A stretch of DNA of 64,000 bases from Verrucomicrobiota bacterium (GTDB lineage Bacteria; Verrucomicrobiota; Verrucomicrobiia; Limisphaerales; J093). This document shows, one piece after another, positions 8,070 to 16,609 of this stretch (the stretch's first letter is position 1; each line of letters starts with the position of its first letter). The translations under genes and the position numbers were made by a program. The stretch spans positions 682,001-746,000 of the forward strand of contig JADJWF010000003.1 of assembly GCA_016716505.1 (NCBI GenBank), written 5' to 3'. Under the pieces are notes generated by a model. That model saw only the letters and a program-made list of their open reading frames with translations, made no database searches and was not told the DNA's origin.

Positions 8070-8953
8070 GCCGGGTTTGGCTCCTTGAGCATGGCCAGAA
8101 ATTGTTTCAACGCGGTGGACAAAACCTTGTTCTTCTTGTGGATGGCCGCGATCGGACGGGACAGCTCGGCGTCCTCAATGGTGAGCGCCGCCAGCGTCTG
8201 CTTGCTGGTCTCCTGGAGCGTGGTCGTCTGAGGCACGATCGAGATGCCCGCGTCAATTTCCACCGCCCGCTTGACCGTCTCGACGTTGTCAAACTCCATC
8301 ACCGGCATGACTTGGACTCCGTGTTCCCGGAGCACCTTGTCAATCGCTTTTCGCGTCGGGATGTCGGGCTCGAACGCCACAAACTTCTGACCGGCCATCG
8401 CGCTGATCTTCACCGACTTGTTGCGCGCCAACGGGTGCTGTGGGTGGCAGATCATAACCATCGGCTCTTTCTTGAGCGGAACAATCTCCAGCTTCGCGTC
8501 GCGGGAAGGGTAAGCCACCAGCCCCAAGTCCACCACGTTGCCCAACACATCCTCGTACACCTTGTTGACCCGCCGATACTCGACATGGATGTTCACGGTC
8601 GGGTACGCCTTGAGGTACCGTTTCAAGTAAGGAGGCAGGTCGTGAAGACCGATGCTGTAGATGGTGGCCACGCGGATGGTGCCGGAAATGATGTCTTTCA
8701 GTTCTTGGAGCTGACTGTGCAGCCGGTCGTAGGTCTGCACGATTTCTTTGCTGGCGTCGTACAAAACCTGCCCTTCGCGGGTGAGTCGGAACCGCTTCTT
8801 GCTCCTCTCGATCAGCAGGGCCTTGAACTGGCGCTCCAGCGAACTGATTTGTTGGCTGACCGCTGACTGCGTGATGTGGTTGATTTGAGCCGCTTTGGTG
8901 AAGCTCTCCGTTTCCGTGAGGTCGCAGAAGACCTTAAGGCTTTCGATTTGCAT
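8066..8953 (-). CDS. LysR family transcriptional regulator
   Basis: A 295-residue regulator. The N-terminal winged helix-turn-helix is clear (MQIESLKVFCDLTETESF, then AAQINHITQSAVSQQISSLE), followed by a CysB/CbbR-type effector domain (SGTIRVATIYSIGLHDLPPY, VDLGLVAYPS). The ATG at 8953 is preferred over 9007 because the HTH begins immediately after it. A promoter-like pair lies only 5 bases ahead, so the mRNA may be leaderless. It is upstream of and co-directional with ilvB, and a role in branched-chain amino acid control is a reasonable but unproven inference; the ligand is unknown. Confidence 0.93.
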   Translation of the reverse strand: MQIESLKVFCDLTETESFTKAAQINHITQSAVSQQISSLERQFKALLIERSKKRFRLTREGQVLYDASKEIVQTYDRLHSQLQELKDIISGTIRVATIYSIGLHDLPPYLKRYLKAYPTVNIHVEYRRVNKVYEDVLGNVVDLGLVAYPSRDAKLEIVPLKKEPMVMICHPQHPLARNKSVKISAMAGQKFVAFEPDIPTRKAIDKVLREHGVQVMPVMEFDNVETVKRAVEIDAGISIVPQTTTLQETSKQTLAALTIEDAELSRPIAAIHKKNKVLSTALKQFLAMLKEPNPA

Positions 8954-8958
8954 GAGGG

Positions 8959-8988
8959 AATTTAACGGCACAGCAGTGTCGCCGTCAA
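8959..8988 (-). promoter_or_regulatory. Predicted promoter of the LysR gene
   Basis: Minus strand TTGACG (8983-8988), 18-base spacer, TAAATT (8959-8964). The -10 box ends 5 bases before the LysR ATG, so transcription would start at about the first codon and give a leaderless message. No Shine-Dalgarno sequence is present. Both boxes are close to the sigma-70 consensus. Confidence 0.5.
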
Positions 8989-9043
8989 CACCCTTAATGC
9001 CGGCCATTTCCCGTCACCATAAGCAACCGTCTTGGGGCCAATT

Positions 9044-9973
9044 TCACCTTGCTCGCCCGCTGGCCTGAACAGGCACTGGGTCGCGCGGCAGCTTCAAGGC
9101 GATCATGGCCATCCTGACAAATTCCAGGATTAGCCGGCCGGCGGCGGCAGACGCCGCCTCGCCCCGTGCCAGAACTTCGTCGTGGGACAAGGTCCCGCGG
9201 GTCAAACCCGCGGCGCGGTTCGTGATCAGCGACAAGCCCGCTACCCGCAAACCGCACTGCCGGGCAACGATCGCTTCCGGGACCGTGCTCATGCCCACGG
9301 CGTCGGCCCCCAAACACCGAAATGCGCGAATCTCCGCCGGGGTTTCAAACGATGGACCCGTGACCGCCAAATAAACCCCCTCCCGCGCCGAGACGCCCGC
9401 GGTCTTTGCGGCCTCTCGGAGCAATCCGCGAAGCTCAGGATCGTACACGCGGGTCATGTCTGGGAATTGGGGCCACCCATCAGGCGGCACGCCGATCAAT
9501 GGATTGTCGCCCTGGAAGTTCAAGTGGTCGCGCAGGATCATGAAGCTTCCGGGGAACAGACGCGGGTGAATGCCGCCGGCCGCATTGGTGAGCAACACCA
9601 CTTGGATTCCCAGCGCCGCCAGGATCCGCATCGGCATCGCTACTTGTGCCGCCGAAAAACCTTCGTAAACGTGGGCGCGCCCGGCGAGGAAGAGGACCGG
9701 TTCATCCGCAACTCGCGCGGCGACGAAGGCCCCGAGATGTCCCTCCACACTTCCCGAAACCAACCCCGGCACCGCCCCAAACGGTACCCGCCGCTCAATG
9801 GCCAGCGAATCGAGGACACTCGAAAAACCGCTTCCCAGGACGACGGCCAGGCGGATTGGCCGGCGAAATCGGCGGCGCAGATAACAGGACGCCGCCGTGA
9901 GTTGAGCGGCACCGTCCCCTGGCTTCTTCGCCTGCGTGACCCCTGCGGAACGGCGTTGTCTTGACCGGCTCAT
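9044..9973 (-). CDS. Purine nucleoside phosphorylase (trimeric PNP family)
   Basis: Cleaves purine (deoxy)nucleosides with phosphate to base and (deoxy)ribose-1-phosphate in purine salvage. Of 309 residues, the first 40 are a poorly conserved basic extension; the core starts at LAVVLGSGFSSVLDSL (phosphate loop). Other family motifs: GRAHVYEG, TNAAGGI, VTGPSFETPAEIRAF, GMSTVPE and LITNRAAG. These match the class I trimeric PNP/MTAP family rather than hexameric DeoD. The last motif normally carries the Asn that contacts the purine ring, present here in LITN. The gene diverges from the MoeB-like gene with 33 bases between the starts, and a later start is possible. Confidence 0.92.
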   Translation of the reverse strand: MSRSRQRRSAGVTQAKKPGDGAAQLTAASCYLRRRFRRPIRLAVVLGSGFSSVLDSLAIERRVPFGAVPGLVSGSVEGHLGAFVAARVADEPVLFLAGRAHVYEGFSAAQVAMPMRILAALGIQVVLLTNAAGGIHPRLFPGSFMILRDHLNFQGDNPLIGVPPDGWPQFPDMTRVYDPELRGLLREAAKTAGVSAREGVYLAVTGPSFETPAEIRAFRCLGADAVGMSTVPEAIVARQCGLRVAGLSLITNRAAGLTRGTLSHDEVLARGEAASAAAGRLILEFVRMAMIALKLPRDPVPVQASGRAR

Positions 9974-10006
9974 CTGCGAATCTCCCGCCGTGACGGTAGT
10001 TGGCGC

Positions 10007-11152
10007 ATGGACCTAAGCAAAGACGAGATCGCCCGGTATTCGAGGCAAGTCATCCTGCCCCAAGTCGGTCGCGCGGGACAGTTGCGGCTCAAGGCTGCCA
10101 AAGTTCTTTGTGTCGGCGCCGGCGGTTTGGGTTCGCCGGCAGCGATGTATCTGGCGGCTGCCGGCGTGGGACGAATCGGAATCGCCGACGCCGACCGGGT
10201 GGACCTGTCCAACCTCCAGCGGCAGTTGCTCCACGGCACGCCGGAGCTTGGCCAACTCAAGACGGAATCGGCCTGCGCCCGGCTGCGAGCAATCAATCCG
10301 CACGTGGAGGTTGTCCTGCATCCGGTCAGGCTGACCGCAGCGAACGCGGCTGAGATTATCGAGCCCTACGACATCGTCCTGGATGGCACGGACAACCTGC
10401 CCACTCGCTTTCTGGTCAACGATGCCTGCGTGTTGTTGGGGAAACCCAACATCTACGGCGCGGTCTTTCAGTTCGAGGGGCAGGCCAGCGTTTTCGCCCC
10501 AAAGCTCGGCGGACCGTGTTACCGGTGCTTGTTTCCCGAACCGCCACAGCCCGGTGCGGCGCCGAATTGCGCGGAGGCTGGCGTCTTGGGCGTGGTCGCC
10601 GGCCTGGTTGGCTGCATTCAGGCCAACGAAGTGCTGAAACTGGTCCTCAGAACTGGCCGATCCCTGATGGGGCGGTTGCTCCTGATTGATGCCCTCGAGG
10701 GCCAGTTCCGTGAATTGCGCGTCCGCCGCGACCCGGCTTGCCCGGTTTGCGGTGAACGGCCTTCGATCAAGACCGTTCAAGATCTTCCCTCCGCCTGCGC
10801 CGCGACTTCATCCGTTTTCCCCGACGGCGACGAACTAGAGGTTTCGGTCCAGCAACTCGCCCAGGCGCTCCGTGATCCAAACTCGGCGGTTGTGGTGCTG
10901 GACGTGCGGGAGCCGGCCGAGGCCGAGATCGCGCACATCCGCGGCGCGCGGCTGATGCCGCTGAGCCGGATCGCGGCATGGGCCGGCAGCCTGGCCCCTG
11001 AAAAGACGTACTTCCTCCACTGCAAGTCCGGACGCCGCTCGCTGGAGGCCGCAGAATTCCTTCGCCAGCGAGGCTTTCGCCACGTTAAAAGTGTGCGGGG
11101 CGGCATACTCGCGTGGGCGGAGGAGATTGACCACTCCATGCCGAAGTACTGA
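10007..11152 (+). CDS. moeB: MoeB/ThiF-type adenylyltransferase with C-terminal rhodanese domain (MoeZ-like)
   Basis: An E1-like enzyme that adenylates the C-terminus of a small ubiquitin-like sulfur carrier (MoaD, ThiS or CysO), with a fused rhodanese that can load the sulfur. Residues 1-250 hold the nucleotide loop GAGGLGSPAAMYLAAAGVG, DRVDLSNLQRQ and DGTDNLPTRFLVND. Zinc cysteines are CYRC and CPVC. The rhodanese occupies about 280-381 with active Cys in FLHCKSGRRSLEAA. At 381 residues it matches MoeZ/MOCS3-type fusions. No sulfur-carrier gene is adjacent, so the pathway (molybdopterin, thiamine or cysteine) is open. Tight spacing suggests co-transcription with the next three genes. Confidence 0.93.
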   Translation: MDLSKDEIARYSRQVILPQVGRAGQLRLKAAKVLCVGAGGLGSPAAMYLAAAGVGRIGIADADRVDLSNLQRQLLHGTPELGQLKTESACARLRAINPHVEVVLHPVRLTAANAAEIIEPYDIVLDGTDNLPTRFLVNDACVLLGKPNIYGAVFQFEGQASVFAPKLGGPCYRCLFPEPPQPGAAPNCAEAGVLGVVAGLVGCIQANEVLKLVLRTGRSLMGRLLLIDALEGQFRELRVRRDPACPVCGERPSIKTVQDLPSACAATSSVFPDGDELEVSVQQLAQALRDPNSAVVVLDVREPAEAEIAHIRGARLMPLSRIAAWAGSLAPEKTYFLHCKSGRRSLEAAEFLRQRGFRHVKSVRGGILAWAEEIDHSMPKY

Positions 11153-11179
11153 CGCTGAACATCAACTTTGCCATCAGTC

Positions 11180-11524
11180 ATGAGCCTGTTTCTCGAGCTT
11201 TACCAGCAACACCGCGCCCGCAGCGGAAACACCGCCGGCCGCGGGCAACTGGCGCCAATGGACGTGGAGGATTTGGAACGCCGGACCGAGGCGCTCACCC
11301 TCGCCTGCCAGGCCCTCTGGGAAATCCTGCGCGAGGAGTTGAATCTCTCCGACGCAGCCATTCTGAAAAAGATGGAGGAAGTGGATTTGCGCGACGGCGC
11401 CCTCGACGGCCGGATGACCGCCGACGTGACCGCCTGTCCAAGTTGTCGCCGATCCAACAAAGCATCGCGGCCGCACTGCATTTACTGCGGCGAACCCCTG
11501 CCCGCCATGAGGGCCGTGAAATGA
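11180..11524 (+). CDS. Small protein with C-terminal zinc ribbon
   Basis: A 114-residue protein not assigned to a named family. Residues about 30-75 look helical (EDLERRTEALTLACQALWEI) and the C-terminus carries a four-cysteine zinc ribbon, CPSC...CIYC, within residues about 86-106. The ATG at 11180 is preferred over 11168. Its stop overlaps the start of the following methyltransferase gene (ATGA), which implies translational coupling. A metal-binding adaptor is the most that can be said; the function is unknown. Confidence 0.8.
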   Translation: MSLFLELYQQHRARSGNTAGRGQLAPMDVEDLERRTEALTLACQALWEILREELNLSDAAILKKMEEVDLRDGALDGRMTADVTACPSCRRSNKASRPHCIYCGEPLPAMRAVK

Positions 11525-12312
11525 GTTCCTGCCCGACCGGCACCAGCACCGCTCCGGCCCGAACAAGGCACGAGCACCTCCGCAAAGTCCGGCGGATTGC
11601 CACGTGCGCGCTGACCGCCGCGCTGGTGGCTGTAGGGGCTGGCTGCCGAACCCAAACGGCTTCGCCGCCCCCAAACGCGCTGGCGACGCCCAGCGTCGCG
11701 CCCGGAATCAATGCCGAGTACCTGAAGCCCGACTTGAACGTCAGCCAATGGGTGGAGCGCTTCGAGCGGGAAGGCCGGGAAATTTACGATCACCGGCATC
11801 GCATCGTGCTGGAGTCGGGAGTGCGTAAAGGCATGACAGTGGCCGATGTCGGCGCCGGCAGCGGGTTGTTCACCCTGCTCTTCGCCGAAGCGGTGGGCCG
11901 GCGGGGAACCGTGTATGCGGTGGACATTGTTCCCGCATTCCTGACCCATATCGAAGCCGAAGCCCTTGGCCGCAACTTGGACAACGTGCGGCCGGTGCTT
12001 GCCTCGGAGCGGTCGGCATCCCTTCCAGAAAGGTCGGTGGACCTCGTGTTCATCTGCGACACCTACCACCACTTCGAGTATCCGGCGGAAACCCTGGCCA
12101 GCCTGCATGCGGCGCTTCGTCCCCGAGGCAGGTTGGTGTTGGTGGAGTTTCATCGAGAGGAAGGCAGGAGCTCGGACTGGATTATGCGACACGTCCGGGC
12201 CGGCCAGGCGGTGTTTGAGGCCGAGATTACCCGGGCCGGTTTTCGCAAGATCCGGGAAACGCCGTTTCTCCGCGAGAACTACTTCGTTGTTTTCGAAAAG
12301 GAGCGGCGCTGA
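11521..12312 (+). CDS. Class I SAM-dependent methyltransferase with lipoprotein-like signal
   Basis: A 263-residue protein. The N-terminus has a basic region, a hydrophobic stretch and a lipobox-like VAVGAGC, so export and lipidation at the Cys near residue 42 are predicted. The rest is a complete Rossmann methyltransferase: motif I VADVGAGSGLFTLLFA, VYAVDIVP, LVFICDTYHHFEYP and RPRGRLVLVEFHR. An exported SAM enzyme is unusual because SAM is cytoplasmic. Either the hydrophobic stretch is only a membrane anchor facing inward, or the true start is later. The ATG at 11521 overlaps the preceding stop. Confidence 0.85.
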   Translation: MSSCPTGTSTAPARTRHEHLRKVRRIATCALTAALVAVGAGCRTQTASPPPNALATPSVAPGINAEYLKPDLNVSQWVERFEREGREIYDHRHRIVLESGVRKGMTVADVGAGSGLFTLLFAEAVGRRGTVYAVDIVPAFLTHIEAEALGRNLDNVRPVLASERSASLPERSVDLVFICDTYHHFEYPAETLASLHAALRPRGRLVLVEFHREEGRSSDWIMRHVRAGQAVFEAEITRAGFRKIRETPFLRENYFVVFEKERR

Positions 12313-12315
12313 ACC

Positions 12316-13650
12316 ATGCCGGCCGCCGGTTCACCCGCCCCTCTCGCCTCGCCAGCGATTGCCCCTGCGGACAACCGCCGGCAACTGGGCGGCTGGAGCG
12401 CGACGGCGCTGGTGGTGGCCAGCATGGTCGGCACCGGGGTGTTCACCACCAGTGGCTTCCTGTTGAAGGACCTCGGGTCGCCATGGCTCGTGCTGCTGGC
12501 CTGGCTGGTGGGGGGCGGGATTGCCGCTCTCGGCGCCCTGAGTTACGGCGCGCTGGCCCGCCGAATCCCGGAATCGGGCGGAGAATTCGTTTTCCTCTCG
12601 CGGACGATTCACCCCGCTGCCGGGTTTGTGGCAGGCTGGATTTCCCTGCTCGTTGGGTTCTCCGCTCCGTTGGCGGCGGTCGCCTTCGGGTTCGGAAGTT
12701 ATCTGGCCCCGTGGCTGCCCGGAGTAGCCCCGGAACTGACCGGTACGGCGGCCCTCGCCGCGTTCGCCGGCATTCATGCCATCGGTGTCCGCTTCGGCTC
12801 GCGCGCCCAAGACTGGATTGTCACGATCAAGATTCTGCTGATCTTGGGCTTCATCGGAGGCGGGCTCACGCGGATCGAAACGGTGGCCGCAACCAGTTTG
12901 CCGACGGCGGGGCTTGGGGCGTTCTTGATGGCGCTGGTTTGGGTCTCCTTCAGCTATTCGGGTTGGAATGCCGCCGTCTATCTCGGCGGAGAGATTCGCG
13001 ACCCCGATCGCTGGCTGCCTCGTTCGTTGTTGATTGGCACGGCCATCACGACCGCCTTGTATCTGGGACTCAATGCCGTCTTCGTCCTTGGGGTGCCCGC
13101 GTCGCAATTGGCGGGTCAACTGGATGTCGGGCGAATCGCTGCGGAAGCGCTGGGTGGGCCGGGCCTCGCCAAGGGGATCACCCTGACAATTCTGGTCGCG
13201 TTAGGCACTTCACTCTCCGCGATGATCATGGCCGGACCGCGCGTTTATGCCCAAATGGCGGCGCAGGGTTACCTGCCACGTCCGCTGGCCGCCCTGGCGG
13301 GACCTCCGCGGATGGCAATTGCCTTCCAGTTGATTCTGGCGGCTGCGATGCTATGGACGACAACCTACGAGACCTTGCTAACCTACATCGGTTTCACCTT
13401 GGGTCTGAGCACCGCTTTGACGGTCGCAGGCCTTTGGCGCTTGCGGCTGCGAGAAGGCCCCGCCCTCCCGGTTCCCGGCTGGCCGTGGGTGCCGGCCACT
13501 TTTCTCCTTGCTGTCCTCGCGATGACGGTCGCCGTGATTGCCCGCCGCCCCATCGTTGCGGTTTGGGGGGGCGCAACCGTGCTTCTTGGCTGGGTGCTCT
13601 GGTGGGCGGGAGCCCAACGACCTCGCCGGTGGCGGGGCGCCGACCAATGA
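12316..13650 (+). CDS. APC superfamily amino acid permease
   Basis: Inner-membrane amino acid/polyamine transporter of 444 residues with about 12 membrane segments. The first helix carries the conserved APC substrate-binding glycines (VVASMVGTGVFTTSGFLL). The next shows GGGIAALGALSYGALARRIPESGGEFVFL, read in two parts across TM2-TM3. The sixth-helix region is WVSFSYSGWNAAVYLGGE. These match the basic amino acid/LAT-like branch of APC. It begins 3 bases after the methyltransferase gene, closing what looks like a four-gene operon from 10007. The substrate cannot be read. Confidence 0.93.
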   Translation: MPAAGSPAPLASPAIAPADNRRQLGGWSATALVVASMVGTGVFTTSGFLLKDLGSPWLVLLAWLVGGGIAALGALSYGALARRIPESGGEFVFLSRTIHPAAGFVAGWISLLVGFSAPLAAVAFGFGSYLAPWLPGVAPELTGTAALAAFAGIHAIGVRFGSRAQDWIVTIKILLILGFIGGGLTRIETVAATSLPTAGLGAFLMALVWVSFSYSGWNAAVYLGGEIRDPDRWLPRSLLIGTAITTALYLGLNAVFVLGVPASQLAGQLDVGRIAAEALGGPGLAKGITLTILVALGTSLSAMIMAGPRVYAQMAAQGYLPRPLAALAGPPRMAIAFQLILAAAMLWTTTYETLLTYIGFTLGLSTALTVAGLWRLRLREGPALPVPGWPWVPATFLLAVLAMTVAVIARRPIVAVWGGATVLLGWVLWWAGAQRPRRWRGADQ

Positions 13651-13801
13651 ACACAGAAGCGAAATCGCTGTCGAAGAAGGAGCGAACAGGCGAGCAGGAT
13701 TGCCAAACAACCGCGTTACGGCGCTTTTCTGCTGGCTCGCCGCCGTTGTGATGGCACAGACTGCGCCAGTGTTTAAGGGAATGGATTGAATTCATTTCGG
13801 T

Positions 13802-15775
13802 ATGGCCAACCCAGAAGCCCCGGAAAACTTGCCCGATCAGCCACCGCCGCTCACCCGCAAGGAGCGGCTGGCCGCCAAATTTGAGAACTGGCCGTTGATC
13901 CGGCTGATGATCTTTTCGCCGTTGTTCTTGGCGACCGTCCTGCTCTTCCTTTTGGGCGGTGCGACCCTGGCGCTGGCGGTGCCCAAGATCTGGCGAACCA
14001 CCCCGGAAGGTTTCACGCCCGAAGTGAAGGTCAGCCTGCTGGACTTCTGGCAAGTCCGGTCACTGCGTCGTGCGGCGCAGGCCGCTGAGGAACGAGGCGA
14101 GATGCGTGCAGCCTTCGACGGCTGGCGCGCCTCGTGGGCAAACAACTTCGCCGACGAAACCTCGATGCGCGGGGTGCTGGCGATCATCCCCAAGCTTGAC
14201 AACACCGACGACGCCATCGGCGCGGCGCTCCAGGCGGGCTACTGGCTGCTTCGCATCGGCGGCACCAACACCGCTGACCTCGAACTGATCACCCGCGCCT
14301 GGATCAACACGCGCAGCACCACGCTTTCCGACCGTGCCGCCGGTCTGCTCGATTCCCGGAAAAACGACATGCCGGAAAGCCTCGAACGCCTCTACCTGAT
14401 GGCCTTGTTTCAAGCGGGCCGAACGGTCGAATTCGGAAACCGGATCCAATCCAACCCCGCAATCCTGGCCGAGGTCCAGCAACTCCGCCAAACCTTCGCG
14501 GGCGGCAGCGAAGGGAGCGGGGCTGAGCTCCGGGAATTCAAGTCACGGGAACCCAAGTTCGAATACTACTGCCTCGCCTATCTCATCGGCTGGGGTGAAG
14601 ACAGCGACCGGGGATTCGCCCGCGAGCGTCTGCGTGCCGCTCGTCAAAGCCGCCTGACCGAACAACTGGCGTTTGACCTTGAGTACATCACGATGTTTCA
14701 CCTCCGCGATTCCCAGGCGTGTGGCGCCCTGCTGCGGGAACTTCAGGATGTCGGTCTCGATGGCATTCGGCACCATGTCGCTTACTGGGCGCTGTTGGCG
14801 TACGATGGCCGGCGGGCGGAAGCGGAGCGCCTCGCGCAATCGTCGAATCTCAATCCGCGAAATGCGTTTGAGGCCTTCCGACTGGCCCAGGCTTACGTGG
14901 GGTTGGGAATGACGGACCGGGCGAGCGAATTGATTGCCCGATTCGGCGACAACAGCGGCTGGGCGGCCGAACTGTTGGTCCTCGAAGCGGACCTCCTCAT
15001 CCGCGCCCAGAATTGGGATGCGTTGCGGGCACTCGCATTGCGCATCCGCATGATGCCGCGCGCCATGGATTTCCTCGGCGGCTACAGTTGGTATCTCGAA
15101 GGTCTCGCCTTGTGGCGTTCGGGAGACCAACAAGGCGCCAGAGAAGCGTTCGACCAGATCACCAAGGTCGGGATCAGTGATCCCGGCATCGCCTTCCAAG
15201 TTGGTGAAGGGCTCACCGCGCTTGGCGAAGTTCAATGGGCACAGCCGGTTCTTCTGGCCCATAAAGAAGCGTTGAGCGGCAGCCCCGAATACCTCCGCCT
15301 CCTGGTGAGAGTTGGAACCTACTTGCGTGAAAGTGACGAAATCCTGTCGGCCGCCAAAGCGTTTTTCGACAAGCGTCCGAACGACCCAGTCGCCATTAAC
15401 AACTACGCCGCGGCACTCATGCTTTTCCGCAAGGAGCCAACGGAAGCCCTGAATCTTTCGCGTCGCCTGGTCTCCTTGGTGCCGTTTTCGAGCGCTGTGC
15501 TGGCCAATTACGCCGCGGCGCTCGCAATTTGCGGCCGTTACGATGACGCGGAGACCGTCTTGAAAGATCTCAATATCCGGGCCTTCAGCCCCCCCGAACT
15601 CGCCCAGTACTACCTCACCTACTTCGAGGTGACGCTGATGAGCGGCCGCCTCGAGGAAGCCCGACGGTACCTGCGCCTGCTCGATCGCGATCAGCTTTAC
15701 CCCCCCCAGATCGAATGGCTCGATCAGGCCGCGAAACGACTTGGCGATCCCTCGCCTGCCGCGGAAACTCAATAG
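13802..15775 (+). CDS. Membrane-anchored TPR-like protein of unknown function
   Basis: A 657-residue protein with a cytoplasmic Pro-rich N-terminus, one strong transmembrane helix at about residues 33-58 (FLATVLLFLLGGATLALAVP), and a long periplasmic region of helical repeats. Repeats such as LEGLALWRSGDQQGAREAFD and NYAAALAICGRYDDAETVL are TPR-like. No enzyme motif was seen. The preceding 150 bases hold no gene. A structural or protein-interaction role at the inner membrane is inferred from topology only. Confidence 0.85.
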   Translation: MANPEAPENLPDQPPPLTRKERLAAKFENWPLIRLMIFSPLFLATVLLFLLGGATLALAVPKIWRTTPEGFTPEVKVSLLDFWQVRSLRRAAQAAEERGEMRAAFDGWRASWANNFADETSMRGVLAIIPKLDNTDDAIGAALQAGYWLLRIGGTNTADLELITRAWINTRSTTLSDRAAGLLDSRKNDMPESLERLYLMALFQAGRTVEFGNRIQSNPAILAEVQQLRQTFAGGSEGSGAELREFKSREPKFEYYCLAYLIGWGEDSDRGFARERLRAARQSRLTEQLAFDLEYITMFHLRDSQACGALLRELQDVGLDGIRHHVAYWALLAYDGRRAEAERLAQSSNLNPRNAFEAFRLAQAYVGLGMTDRASELIARFGDNSGWAAELLVLEADLLIRAQNWDALRALALRIRMMPRAMDFLGGYSWYLEGLALWRSGDQQGAREAFDQITKVGISDPGIAFQVGEGLTALGEVQWAQPVLLAHKEALSGSPEYLRLLVRVGTYLRESDEILSAAKAFFDKRPNDPVAINNYAAALMLFRKEPTEALNLSRRLVSLVPFSSAVLANYAAALAICGRYDDAETVLKDLNIRAFSPPELAQYYLTYFEVTLMSGRLEEARRYLRLLDRDQLYPPQIEWLDQAAKRLGDPSPAAETQ

Positions 15776-15908
15776 GGGCGGCCCACCGGGCTATTGCACG
15801 TCGTTGCGCCGAGAACGGGCCGAATCCGCCATCGGCAGTCTCGCTCGCTGATGGTTTCGGCGGGCAATGCGCTTGCCAACAGCCAACGACCCGCCTAGCA
15901 CGTCTGCC

Positions 15909-16445
15909 ATGCAAGTCCCTGTGGTGATGACAGTAATCGGCGCCGACCGGCCCGGAATTGTGGAAGCCGTCGCCCGCGTGGTTGCGGAGCATGGCGGTAA
16001 CTGGCTCGAAAGCCGCATGTGTCGTCTGGGCGGCCAGTTCGCCGGCATCCTCCGGGCACAGGTGCCGCCGGATCGGCGGCCGGCACTATGCGACGCTCTC
16101 AAAGCGATGGCCGCCTCAGGCTTGACCATCGTGGTCGAGGAGGACGAGGCCGCGCCCCCGGCGCCGCCCAGCGGACTTGCCGTTATCGAATTGGTGGGGC
16201 AAGACCGCCCGGGAATCGTCCGCGAAATCTCGGCCGCACTCGCCCGGCAAAGAATCAATGTTGAAGAGCTCACCACTGAAGTCGTCAGCGCCCCGATGTC
16301 GGGCGAGCCGCTCTTCAAGGCGCGCGCGACCGTCACCGCGCCGGCCGACGCCGATCTGGCCCCACTCCGCCGCGAACTGGAGAAGATCGCGGCGGACCTG
16401 CAGGTGGACATTGCGATCCACCCCAAGACCGCGACTCCGGGTTGA
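15909..16445 (+). CDS. Tandem ACT-domain regulatory protein (GcvR-like)
   Basis: A 178-residue cytoplasmic protein with two ACT domains, residues about 3-80 and 92-170. Each opens with the typical strand-turn (VVMTVIGADRPGIVEAVARV and VIELVGQDRPGIVREISAAL). E. coli GcvR, with the same layout, modulates glycine cleavage gene expression through GcvA. No gcv genes are in the window, so the regulatory target is unknown. The ATG at 15909 is chosen because the ACT fold starts there; an alternative start at 15867 adds 14 unconserved residues. Confidence 0.88.
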   Translation: MQVPVVMTVIGADRPGIVEAVARVVAEHGGNWLESRMCRLGGQFAGILRAQVPPDRRPALCDALKAMAASGLTIVVEEDEAAPPAPPSGLAVIELVGQDRPGIVREISAALARQRINVEELTTEVVSAPMSGEPLFKARATVTAPADADLAPLRRELEKIAADLQVDIAIHPKTATPG

Positions 16446-16609
16446 GGCGCTCTCGCCAACCCGGCGTCACTCGTCTGCCCCGATGCTTCCGGTGATCGTC
16501 AGAGTGCGCCCCGCAACACGGCCGAACCGAAGCACGCCCGGAACTCACCGGGAACGCCAGCATCCGGTCCGTGCGGCGGTCGCTTCCGGAGGCGTCCAGC
16601 CCGCTGCCC

